In this document: positions 1 to 7,257 of the stretch, one piece after another
Numbering within the stretch: position 1 is the stretch's first letter
Layout of the letters: the number at the start of each line of letters is the position of its first letter
Assembly: GCA_934590135.1 (NCBI GenBank)
Contig: CAKTOT010000024.1
Span: 1-25,102, forward strand
Source of the DNA: an uncultured Muribaculaceae bacterium
GTDB lineage: Bacteria > Bacteroidota > Bacteroidia > Bacteroidales > Muribaculaceae
DNA length: 25,102 bases
Reading direction: 5' to 3'
Notes under the pieces: generated by a model
What the model was told of the DNA's origin: nothing
Database searches by the model: none
Seen by the model: the letters and a program-made list of their open reading frames with translations, nothing else
Translations under genes and position numbers: made by a program

Positions 1-2991
1 TCCTACCTCAACCGCGAGCAGTATGGTGATACGCCCCTGTTCTACGGGCAGACTTGGGCCGAAGAGATTGCTTGGCAGGAGCAGGAAGTACCCGACGGTC
101 AGGGCGGTACCACTACCGTCAAGTACGCACAGGTAGGTGATGACGGACTGCCTCAGACCAATATCATTCGCGGACTGCGCTACGACAACGGCACCCCGGT
201 GGACAACGGCGATATGGCCTACGCCAAGGAAGTCAAGACCTCGCCCGATGCCCCGGACCGCTACATTAAGGCCCGTCACGACTACAAGTACGAGTACGCT
301 CCCGGCCTGATGATGCTATTGCCGCGTATGTACTCCAACAACCCGATACATGTCAAGAGCTACAAGTCGTGGAGCCTCTACGAAAATCCCGATTTTGCAG
401 ACATCCCCATCGCCGTACGCAAGAAGTGGCTCGAACAAGGATATGTCGAAGAAACCGAATTGCTCCCATATATTAATAATCAAGTCGAAGTGGATATGGG
501 CACCAAGACCTCGCGCGACGGGCGTACGGTGCCGTACACGTCCTCGGCGTGGAAGCCCTCCTTCGGTGACAATCTCCGCTACTTTGTCAACTACCAGCTC
601 AATCATATGTATTGGCGATACTTCATGTGGAACTTCGCCGGACGCCAGAATGATATGGCCGGCAACGGCGAGCCCAATCTCGGCAACTGGATTAGCGGTA
701 TACCCTTTATCGACAATGCTCGTCTGGGTGACCAATCGCTGTTGCCCGACGAGTACGGCAAGAACAACCCCGGACACAACGTCTTCTATATGTTGCCGCT
801 GCTGCTCGGCATCTTCGGATTGCTATGGCAGGCCCTGCGCAACCATCGCACCGCCCCCGGCCGCGGCATCGAGCAATTCTGGGTGATATTCTTCCTGTTC
901 TTCATGACCGGTATAGCCATCGTGCTGTACCTCAACCAGGTTCCCGGGCAGCCGCGCGAGCGTGACTACGCCTTCGCCGGGTCGTTCTACGCCTTTGCCA
1001 TTTGGATTGGTATGGGCGTGCCCGCTATTGCCCACTGCATCAATATGCTGCTCAAGCGTGCCTTAGCCAAGAAAGACGCGGCCTCGGCCGACGATGATGA
1101 TACAATGGAGGCCACGACCGCCGCACCATATCGCAAGGTCGGCATCGCACTGGCCGCACTTATCGGTATCGCCGTGCCGCTGCAGATGGTATCTCAGACG
1201 TGGGACGACCACGACCGCAGCGGACGCTACACCACGCGTGACTTCGGCGCCAACTACTTGAATTCGGTGGATCCCGATGCCATCTTGTTCTGTAACGGCG
1301 ACAACGACACCTTCCCTCTATGGTATACTCAGGAAGTCGAAGGCGTCCGTACCGATGTCAAAGTCGTCAACCTCAGTTATCTGGAAACCGATTGGTATGC
1401 CAATCAGATTTCATCGGCATCTTACGAGGCCAAGGGCGTGCCTATGACCGCACGTCCGGCCGATTATGCCTACGATCGACTGCAATATGTCACCTATAAC
1501 GCCGAAACCGTGGCCGGATACTTCCGTCAGGCACAAAGCGTTATGGACGATCCGTCGATGGCCATGGAAATTATGACCGCCGACCCGATGGCCTATCGGT
1601 CGCTCAACTTGCTGACTGAATACATAAATAAGGTCGGCGGACTTGACAACGCCATTGCCTCTGTCGGCAAGCAGACGCACGCCACGGACGCCTTGCGCCA
1701 GCTCTACGACAACAATCAGCCTGCCGGCAAGGGGTTGTCGTCGCTCTACGGAGACCCGAACGACCCCGATTACACACTGCCCGTCAGCTACACGCTCAGC
1801 AGCGTGTATGTGCCGCTAAACGATGCCGAGATAGTCAAACGTTACGGCCGTCACGCCCAATTCAACGACAGCATTCACGGCGGAGCGTATATGCCTATGG
1901 GTCCCGAATTGCTGCCTCGCCAAGGCCAGCTAAGAGGTATCTTGACTTACGACATTATCGCCAACAGCGCCACCGGCAACTTCCATCGTCCGGTATACTT
2001 TGCCTCGACGGTGGCCAACGATATGTACCTGGGCTTCTCGCCGTATATGCAGAGCACCGGTATGGCATTGGAGGTCACTCCGTTCCGCAATCAGCCGTCG
2101 GCGGTTGCGCAGAAAGGATATGCAAATATCGTGGGCAAATTCCGATGGGGCGGCATCGATACGGCCCGTCCCGGTCAGCTGTATCTGGACGAAACCGTGC
2201 GCCGTATGGTGTCCTCGACACGCTTGGCTATCCTCGAGGTGGTCAATGACCTTACCAACTTGGGAGACGTTCCGGCAAACAAGACGGCACGAGAGTTGTC
2301 CAAGAAAGCGGGGCTGCCCGTACCCAAAACCTGCTACGATATGGCACGCAACCTCCTGGACTTGATGGTGAAAAAATTGCCCGGCAACGTGGCACCTTAC
2401 GAAAGCTCGCTTGATGTGCGAGTGGCTGCCGCCTACTGCGTTCTCGGCCTGTCGGCCCGAAATACCGCCGATTTGACCAAAGCTCGCACCATGGCCTTGT
2501 CCGGAGCCAAGCGCTACGGCCAGCTTATCAACTACGGCGCCGGACTGGATCGCGCCACCTTTGATATGCTGGGACGCATTGACGTGGCCAATATACGCTA
2601 CAACCTGACACAGGTGGCTGCAGTAGTGGCCACTGCCGACCTCGGCACAAAGATTCTCACCAAGGGCACACCCATCGCTGACGTTGAGAACAAGGGAGAG
2701 GCCGTCACCGTTGATCAACAGCGCCTGTTGTTGCTCAATTCGTTTGACATCGAGCGCAACCTCCATCCCTTCGAAATGCTGTACGTACACAACTACAGTG
2801 ACAAGGAATTGGCCGAGGTACTCGCCGGCGCCGATTCGGAAGCTGCCGACGGCTATGGCCTCAAGGAACTCAGCGTGCTGCTGAGCCTCTCGCGCCACTA
2901 CGGGCTGAATGCCGTCAAGACCGTCACCGAGCCTGTAGCAAAAGCTGCCGGTGTCAATGTACGGGTTTGGCGCGAAATGACCCTCCGCTGA
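1..2991 (+). CDS. DUF2723 family membrane protein, glycosyltransferase-like (5' partial)
   Basis: The frame is open from the first base, so the N-terminus lies outside the window; 996 residues are visible. The opening stretch, with YLNREQYGDTPLFYGQ, and the later GQPRERDYAFAGSFYAF are signatures I recognise from the Bacteroidota DUF2723 family, which is related to polytopic protein O-mannosyltransferase/TMEM260-type proteins. Hydrophobic segments are visible around residues 264-282, 300-320, 328-350 and 378-395. They are followed by a large soluble C-terminal region with the motif LFCNGDNDTFPLWY near residue 430. The missing N-terminus should hold the first transmembrane helices and the catalytic acidic loop. 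The likely role is transfer of sugar from a lipid carrier to exported proteins or glycans in the inner membrane; substrate and activity are not shown by the sequence. It ends 8 nt before the deacetylase gene, suggesting co-transcription. Confidence 0.9.
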   Translation, partial: SYLNREQYGDTPLFYGQTWAEEIAWQEQEVPDGQGGTTTVKYAQVGDDGLPQTNIIRGLRYDNGTPVDNGDMAYAKEVKTSPDAPDRYIKARHDYKYEYAPGLMMLLPRMYSNNPIHVKSYKSWSLYENPDFADIPIAVRKKWLEQGYVEETELLPYINNQVEVDMGTKTSRDGRTVPYTSSAWKPSFGDNLRYFVNYQLNHMYWRYFMWNFAGRQNDMAGNGEPNLGNWISGIPFIDNARLGDQSLLPDEYGKNNPGHNVFYMLPLLLGIFGLLWQALRNHRTAPGRGIEQFWVIFFLFFMTGIAIVLYLNQVPGQPRERDYAFAGSFYAFAIWIGMGVPAIAHCINMLLKRALAKKDAASADDDDTMEATTAAPYRKVGIALAALIGIAVPLQMVSQTWDDHDRSGRYTTRDFGANYLNSVDPDAILFCNGDNDTFPLWYTQEVEGVRTDVKVVNLSYLETDWYANQISSASYEAKGVPMTARPADYAYDRLQYVTYNAETVAGYFRQAQSVMDDPSMAMEIMTADPMAYRSLNLLTEYINKVGGLDNAIASVGKQTHATDALRQLYDNNQPAGKGLSSLYGDPNDPDYTLPVSYTLSSVYVPLNDAEIVKRYGRHAQFNDSIHGGAYMPMGPELLPRQGQLRGILTYDIIANSATGNFHRPVYFASTVANDMYLGFSPYMQSTGMALEVTPFRNQPSAVAQKGYANIVGKFRWGGIDTARPGQLYLDETVRRMVSSTRLAILEVVNDLTNLGDVPANKTARELSKKAGLPVPKTCYDMARNLLDLMVKKLPGNVAPYESSLDVRVAAAYCVLGLSARNTADLTKARTMALSGAKRYGQLINYGAGLDRATFDMLGRIDVANIRYNLTQVAAVVATADLGTKILTKGTPIADVENKGEAVTVDQQRLLLLNSFDIERNLHPFEMLYVHNYSDKELAEVLAGADSEAADGYGLKELSVLLSLSRHYGLNAVKTVTEPVAKAAGVNVRVWREMTLR

Positions 2992-2999
2992 GCTGAGCC

Positions 3000-3614
3000 G
3001 TGTTTATCGAACAACCGCCACTGCTATATCGCCTCCTGTTTCCGGAGGCGATATGGCGTGTCAACCGCACCGGCGCCGCTACCGTCTATCTGACCTTTGA
3101 CGACGGCCCTATCCCGGAGGTTACGCCTCAGGTGCTTGACATCCTCGATGCCGAGGGTGTCAAGGCCACCTTTTTTATGGTAGGGGACAATGTGCGACGC
3201 CATCCCGAATTGCTTGAGGAGGTGCGCCGTCGCGGACATGCCGTGGGCAATCACACCATGCACCACCTGCAAGGCCGCGCCACTACGTGTCGCAATTATT
3301 TGCGCGACGTTGCCGAGGCCGACGCCCTGATAGGTTCGCCGCTTTTCAGGCCGCCGCACGGCATTATGCGCTGGTCCCAGGCCAAGGCGCTCAAGCATCG
3401 CTACAATATCATTATGTACGATGTTGTCACCCGTGACTACAGCCGCCGCCTTACGCCGCGTCGCGTGCTCGAAAACGTCCGCCGCTATGCTCGCAGCGGC
3501 TCCATCATTGTTTTCCATGACTCGCTCAAAGCTCGCGACAATATGCTGTGGGCGTTGCCGCGTGCAATACGCTGGCTTCGTCATCAGGGGTACTGCTTCG
3601 GCACGCTTGAATGA
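3000..3614 (+). CDS. Polysaccharide deacetylase (NodB homology, CE4 family)
   Basis: This is a 204-residue protein consisting of essentially one NodB domain. All five family motifs are visible: TFDDGP (D34 and D35, catalytic base and metal ligand), the metal-binding pair H85/H89 in NHTMHH, RPPHG, DVVTRDY, and IIVFHDS with the C-terminal catalytic histidine. The family removes N- or O-acetyl groups from glycans such as peptidoglycan or polysaccharide in a metal-dependent reaction. No signal peptide or membrane anchor is seen, so either it acts in the cytoplasm on a precursor or export is non-classical. The start is a GTG only 8 nt after the previous stop, because no ATG lies upstream of the TFDDGP motif. 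It sits between a glycosyltransferase-like membrane gene and queG. The true substrate is unknown. Confidence 0.9.
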   Translation: MFIEQPPLLYRLLFPEAIWRVNRTGAATVYLTFDDGPIPEVTPQVLDILDAEGVKATFFMVGDNVRRHPELLEEVRRRGHAVGNHTMHHLQGRATTCRNYLRDVAEADALIGSPLFRPPHGIMRWSQAKALKHRYNIIMYDVVTRDYSRRLTPRRVLENVRRYARSGSIIVFHDSLKARDNMLWALPRAIRWLRHQGYCFGTLE

Positions 3615-3650
3615 AGCCATATATCCTTGTCCGGCAATAAACCTTGACCC

Positions 3651-4700
3651 ATGGCCGATAGCACGGAATCTGATATCACAACGATACGGCAGGCACTTGC
3701 CGATATACGCCGCGAAGTTTTTGCCGTCGGCGCGTATGCCGTCGGCGTAGTGCGTGCCATGCCTGTGGCCGCCGAGGTGGTAGCGCATTACGAGGGATGG
3801 CTGACCGCCGGCAGCGCCGGCAATATGGACTACCTTGAGCGCTATGGCGAGGTGCGACGTGACCCGCGTCTGCTCCTCGATGGTGAGGGTGCACATACGT
3901 TGATAGTTACACTCTTTGCATATCAAGACGATGTACCCGTGGCCGAGGATGTGCCGTATATTGCGCGCTACGCCCTGGGGCAAGACTACCATGACGTGTT
4001 GCGCCGCCGCTTAAAGGCCGTAATCGGACAATTGCGTCCGCGTTTCGGCGGCAAGTGGCGCGTGTGCGTCGACAGTGCACCATTGATGGAGAGGTACTGG
4101 GCGGCTCGCGCCGGCCTCGGCGTAATCGGCGACAATGGCTACCTTATTGTTCCCGGTGTGGGCGCCAACTTCTTTATAGCCACTATTGTGACTACGGCTG
4201 AACTACCAACGGACGATCCGGTGGAAGATACGCCGCATTGCCTCGGCTGCGGCCGCTGTATACGAGCATGCCCTACGGGGGCACTACGCAACGACGGCAG
4301 TGTTGATGCCCGCCGTTGCATATCTTATCTCACCATTGAGAGCCGTGACGAGATTCCGGCGGACATTCCGACGGGCAACACCCTCTATGGTTGCGATGTA
4401 TGCCGCCGTGCCTGCCCTTTGGCGCAAGGCAAGGTGGCTGCACGTCATGGGCTGCACTCGGACGGCGTTGAAAGCTCGGAGTACACAGGGTACTCAATGG
4501 CTTACACTCCCGACAAATTTGCCGAGGCGGTGACCGTTTTGCCGGAATTTACGCCCGATTCGCAGCTTCTATCTATGACCATTCCCGATTGGCAGTCTTT
4601 GGATGAGGATGGTTATGCCGTCCTGACCGCGCATAGTGCTATGCGTCGCGCATCTCTTGACAAATTACGCTCCACACTTCGCCGATTTCCCAAAGGATAG
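3651..4700 (+). CDS. queG: Epoxyqueuosine reductase QueG
   Basis: This 349-residue protein catalyses the last step of queuosine synthesis, reducing epoxyqueuosine to queuosine in the wobble position of GUN-decoding tRNAs; it needs cobalamin and two [4Fe-4S] clusters. The family signature DSAPLMERYWAARAGLGVIG starts at D141, the position of the proposed general-acid aspartate. The first ferredoxin motif is C197, C200, C203, C207. C223, C248, C251 and C255 (CDVCRRACP) complete the two clusters. GQDYH near residue 112 also fits. Length is normal for the shorter Bacteroidota form without C-terminal HEAT repeats. The ATG at 3651 lies 36 nt after the deacetylase stop, compatible with one transcript, although function is unrelated. 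No queuosine riboswitch is evident upstream. Confidence 0.95.
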   Translation: MADSTESDITTIRQALADIRREVFAVGAYAVGVVRAMPVAAEVVAHYEGWLTAGSAGNMDYLERYGEVRRDPRLLLDGEGAHTLIVTLFAYQDDVPVAEDVPYIARYALGQDYHDVLRRRLKAVIGQLRPRFGGKWRVCVDSAPLMERYWAARAGLGVIGDNGYLIVPGVGANFFIATIVTTAELPTDDPVEDTPHCLGCGRCIRACPTGALRNDGSVDARRCISYLTIESRDEIPADIPTGNTLYGCDVCRRACPLAQGKVAARHGLHSDGVESSEYTGYSMAYTPDKFAEAVTVLPEFTPDSQLLSMTIPDWQSLDEDGYAVLTAHSAMRRASLDKLRSTLRRFPKG

Positions 4701-4774
4701 AGTATTTGGTATCGTCAGAAAGCGATTTCGTACAATCGTACGGAGGCAGAGGCGGAAATATCGCCTAATAATTG

Positions 4775-4782
4775 TATCTTTG
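4775..4782 (+). promoter_or_regulatory. Candidate Bacteroidota -7 promoter element for the LytTR gene
   Basis: TATCTTTG matches the Bacteroidota -7 consensus TAnnTTTG exactly and lies 35 nt before the LytTR start codon in the 117-nt gap after queG. No good TTTG/TTG -33 element is present 19-21 nt upstream, where the sequence is purine-rich. The promoter may therefore be weak or activator-dependent. Confidence 0.5.
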
Positions 4783-4817
4783 CGCAACTAAATCTTTAAG
4801 CGACTATATAAGCAACG

Positions 4818-5180
4818 ATGTCACGCTTGGTCTTTGCCACATCCACGGAGGTGCTCCGTGTACCTGCCGATGCTGTCGTATATGTGACCGCTGACGGCAA
4901 TTACTCCGCCCTCACCACGGCGGATGGCGAAGACTATGTGCTGACCATGCAACTCGGGCAAATCGAAAGGCGTTTGGCCGAGGTGCTAAATAGCGATGAT
5001 AACCGCTTTATACGCATAGGCAAAAGCTTAATAGTCAACCGCGATTACATCACTTTTATTAATCCGACTCGGCAGAAGCTGCTTCTGTCGGACTGCCGCA
5101 CATTCCGTCGTGAAGTGTCGGCGTCTAAGGATGCTCTTCGGGCACTCAAAGACTACGTGGAAAAGGAGGTGCAAAAATGA
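4818..5180 (+). CDS. Stand-alone LytTR-family DNA-binding regulator
   Basis: This 120-residue protein is nearly all LytTR DNA-binding domain. It has beta-rich segments (LRVPADAVVYVTADGNYS near residues 13-31) followed by the family hallmark FIRIGKSLIVNRDYI near residues 63-77, and RRE with a short C-terminal helix. No receiver domain precedes it, so it is not a classical AlgR/AgrA response regulator. The stop overlaps the start of the next gene in an ATGA tetranucleotide (5177-5180), so translation is probably coupled to the single-pass membrane protein. By analogy with LytTR regulatory systems, in which a membrane partner restrains a LytTR protein, the neighbour could control this regulator; that is inference. 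Target promoters are unknown, and self-regulation from the upstream gap is plausible. Confidence 0.85.
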   Translation: MSRLVFATSTEVLRVPADAVVYVTADGNYSALTTADGEDYVLTMQLGQIERRLAEVLNSDDNRFIRIGKSLIVNRDYITFINPTRQKLLLSDCRTFRREVSASKDALRALKDYVEKEVQK

Positions 5181-6061
5181 AAGACAAACCCAAAGAAATA
5201 AGTGACAACGAGATACGCATCATAGCACCGAGCGCGGACAAGCCGGATAAGGTGCATAAAAAGCCATCGAAGCGCGCGTGGATAGTCGCTATCTCCGTGA
5301 TTGCCGTTGCTGCATTGGTGGCCTTGGCTGCCATTGTCATCTCTGCATCCTCGGAAGAAGATGAGCTCGGCGCAGACGGATCTTTGCAGTATGTGCAGCC
5401 GGTACCGCCGGTACGCACACAGACTGCCGTGGACGACAGCATCCCGGCCAAAGCTTATACACAAGTACGAGACACCATTGTCGGAGGCATAGAGCTACAG
5501 ATTCTGACGCCGGTAAATGCTACACCATCGTTGAAGGTTGGATATGAAACACTGTCGGACACCACCATTGTGCTGGCTGCTCAGGCGGCGGATATTAGGC
5601 AGGACAATGGCCGGATAGTTTGCGCTTGCGTTGTCAAAGGCGAATTGCTGAGCAAGGGCGTGGCTAAGGCCGGGTTCTGTTCCATCATTGACGGCGAAAT
5701 TACCATAGGCATAGCTGATGCGACCCCGATGTTCGAGCAGGCTCTGGTGAGTGACGGCGACTTCTTCCGCCAATATCCTCTGGTGGCGAGCGGACAAATC
5801 GTAGAAAACAAGCCCAAGAATAAATCCATACGCAAGGCTCTGGCCGAAATTGACGGGAAGGCCTGTGTCGTGATGAGTGCCGAGCGCCTGAGCTTCCACG
5901 ACTTCTCGCAGGCGTTGGTGGATATAGGTGTGCGCAACGCCATATACCTCGTCGGCGGCGACTCGCTGTTCTCGTATAAGGACGAAGACGGCAATAGAGT
6001 GCTGCGCGGACGCTCCTACCGACGGTTCTCCAAGAACGTAAATTTCATTGTCTGGCGATAG
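5177..6061 (+). CDS. Single-pass membrane protein with probable phosphodiester-glycosidase (NAGPA-like) domain
   Basis: This 294-residue protein has a charged cytoplasmic N-terminus (about residues 1-33, rich in K, D and P), one strong transmembrane helix (34-56) and an extracytoplasmic domain of about 235 residues. The second half has the pattern of the phosphodiester glycosidase family: GFCSIIDGEITIG, then RQYPLVASGQIVENKPKNKS, a segment resembling the usual 'R...aig.dg', and GVRNAIYLVGGDSLFSY where the family normally has a LDGGGSS-like motif. Here the loop reads LVGGDS, so catalytic competence is uncertain. The start overlaps the LytTR stop by 4 nt, and a terminator follows 40 nt after the stop, so the two genes form a closed unit. 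It may be the sensory or antagonist partner of the regulator, or simply its target. Family assignment is by eye. Confidence 0.6.
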   Translation: MKDKPKEISDNEIRIIAPSADKPDKVHKKPSKRAWIVAISVIAVAALVALAAIVISASSEEDELGADGSLQYVQPVPPVRTQTAVDDSIPAKAYTQVRDTIVGGIELQILTPVNATPSLKVGYETLSDTTIVLAAQAADIRQDNGRIVCACVVKGELLSKGVAKAGFCSIIDGEITIGIADATPMFEQALVSDGDFFRQYPLVASGQIVENKPKNKSIRKALAEIDGKACVVMSAERLSFHDFSQALVDIGVRNAIYLVGGDSLFSYKDEDGNRVLRGRSYRRFSKNVNFIVWR

Positions 6062-6100
6062 GCATTAAGGACTTCGTACAGCAAAAAGGATATTTTGTAC

Positions 6101-6136
6101 AACGCTCGGCGATATGTTTTGCCGAGCGTTTTTTTT
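6101..6136 (+). terminator. Rho-independent terminator after the LytTR unit
   Basis: A perfect 10-bp inverted repeat (AACGCTCGGC at 6101-6110 and GCCGAGCGTT at 6121-6130) encloses a 10-nt loop, and the T-run spans 6129-6136. It lies 40 nt after the stop codon at 6061 and is followed by a new gene start at 6178. Confidence 0.93.
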
Positions 6137-6148
6137 GTCTGAAATTTG
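6117..6148 (+). promoter_or_regulatory. Candidate promoter overlapping the terminator
   Basis: A -33-like TTTTG (6117-6121) is followed after 19 nt by GAAATTTG (6141-6148), a 7/8 match to TAnnTTTG. The spacing fits Bacteroidota promoters. The element would start transcription about 30 nt before the lipoprotein ATG at 6178. Its -33 box falls in the loop and 3' arm of the terminator stem. The mismatch in the -7 box keeps confidence moderate. Confidence 0.45.
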
Positions 6149-6177
6149 CATCGTCATAAAATACAAAAAGGACCTAT

Positions 6178-7257
6178 ATGAAGTCTCAAATTCTATCAAT
6201 CGCAATTGCACTGCTGACACTTGCCGCCGCCTCGTGCGGCAAGCCGGAGCAGGCGTCCGAGCCTGCACACCCCGAGAAAAACGCGGTGTATTACTGGAAA
6301 ACCACCTTCAACACGGATAGTGCCGAATTCGACTTGCTGCTTCGGCACAAAATCGGGCGTGTCTATATGCGCATGTTTGACGTCGTGCACGATATATACC
6401 CGTACGACAATAAAGTCGAAAATCGCGTAGTGCCCAATGCCTCGATACAAATCTCCGATCCGCGAAATCGTTTGGCCGAGGACTTGGCCGATATCGAATT
6501 CGTGCCTGTGGTATATGTCACACTCGAAGCCCTCAAAGCCATGAAAGGTCATGAAGGTACACTGGCCTCGAATATCGTGACGCGTGTCCGCAATATGTGC
6601 GAGTACAACGGGTTGCGCAACGTCTCCGAAGTCCAATTGGATTGCGACTGGACACCTTCGACCGAGAGCTCGTTCTTCTCTCTCTGTGATTCGACACGGC
6701 GCATCCTCCATACTCCGGAATATGGGTGGAGCCTGAGTTCAACCATTCGCTTGCATCAGTTGGCACGTAAGGTGCCGCCCGTGGATCGCGGCGTGCTGAT
6801 GGTGTATAATACCGGAGATTTTGCCAATCCCGATGCGGCCAATTCGATTATCAATGCCGATGATGTAAGTCCGTATCTCAAGCGTCTGTCGTCTTATGAC
6901 TTGCACCTTGATGTGGCGTATCCCACCTATTCGTGGCAACTGCTGTTCTGCGACCGTCAGTTTGCCGGGTTGATGGATAATGTTGATTTGACGGACACCA
7001 CGGCCTTTAAGCGCCGCGAAGCAAGCAACATCTATATTGCCCGTCGCGATGTCCCGTACCACAATATGGTCATACATGCCGGCGATATGGTACGTGCCGA
7101 GACATCCTCATTTGCCGACATTATGCGCGTCAAGGATATGATTGAGCAGCGTCTGTCCGAGCGTCCGCACTCAAATATACTATATCATCTCGACTTCGAA
7201 AATCTCTTAAAATATAAGCCAAATGAAATTAACAAAATACTCTCGACCGGTCGTTAG
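6178..7257 (+). CDS. Uncharacterised Bacteroidales lipoprotein, possibly TIM-barrel hydrolase-like
   Basis: This 359-residue protein starts with a lipoprotein signal: a hydrophobic stretch at residues 5-18, then AAASC with the lipidated cysteine at C20. Mature-region motifs include VYYWKTTF (about 37-44), IGRVYMRMFDVVHD (about 59-72), VQLDCDWTPSTE (about 154-165), then LSSTIRLHQL, RGVLMVYNTGDF and LDVAYPTYSW. A conserved D-x-D followed by a helix and a strand order of this kind recalls DUF3142 and other glycosidase-like TIM barrels, but that resemblance is remote and no enzyme activity should be assumed. The gene follows a terminator and probable promoter and overlaps the next gene by 35 nt. 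The pair is therefore probably co-translated and may function together at the cell envelope. Confidence 0.75.
   Translation: MKSQILSIAIALLTLAAASCGKPEQASEPAHPEKNAVYYWKTTFNTDSAEFDLLLRHKIGRVYMRMFDVVHDIYPYDNKVENRVVPNASIQISDPRNRLAEDLADIEFVPVVYVTLEALKAMKGHEGTLASNIVTRVRNMCEYNGLRNVSEVQLDCDWTPSTESSFFSLCDSTRRILHTPEYGWSLSSTIRLHQLARKVPPVDRGVLMVYNTGDFANPDAANSIINADDVSPYLKRLSSYDLHLDVAYPTYSWQLLFCDRQFAGLMDNVDLTDTTAFKRREASNIYIARRDVPYHNMVIHAGDMVRAETSSFADIMRVKDMIEQRLSERPHSNILYHLDFENLLKYKPNEINKILSTGR

Noticed and set aside
1930..2898. A 322-codon minus-strand frame in the DUF2723 gene
   Set aside because: Antisense shadow of a confidently identified gene, with no domain or start signal.
3024..3992. A minus-strand frame of 322 codons spanning the deacetylase and queG
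   Set aside because: It crosses two well-identified genes in antisense and has no family motifs.
4706..4752. Possible terminator after queG (CGTAC/GTACG stem near 4729-4743)
   Set aside because: The stem is only 5 bp and no T-run follows.
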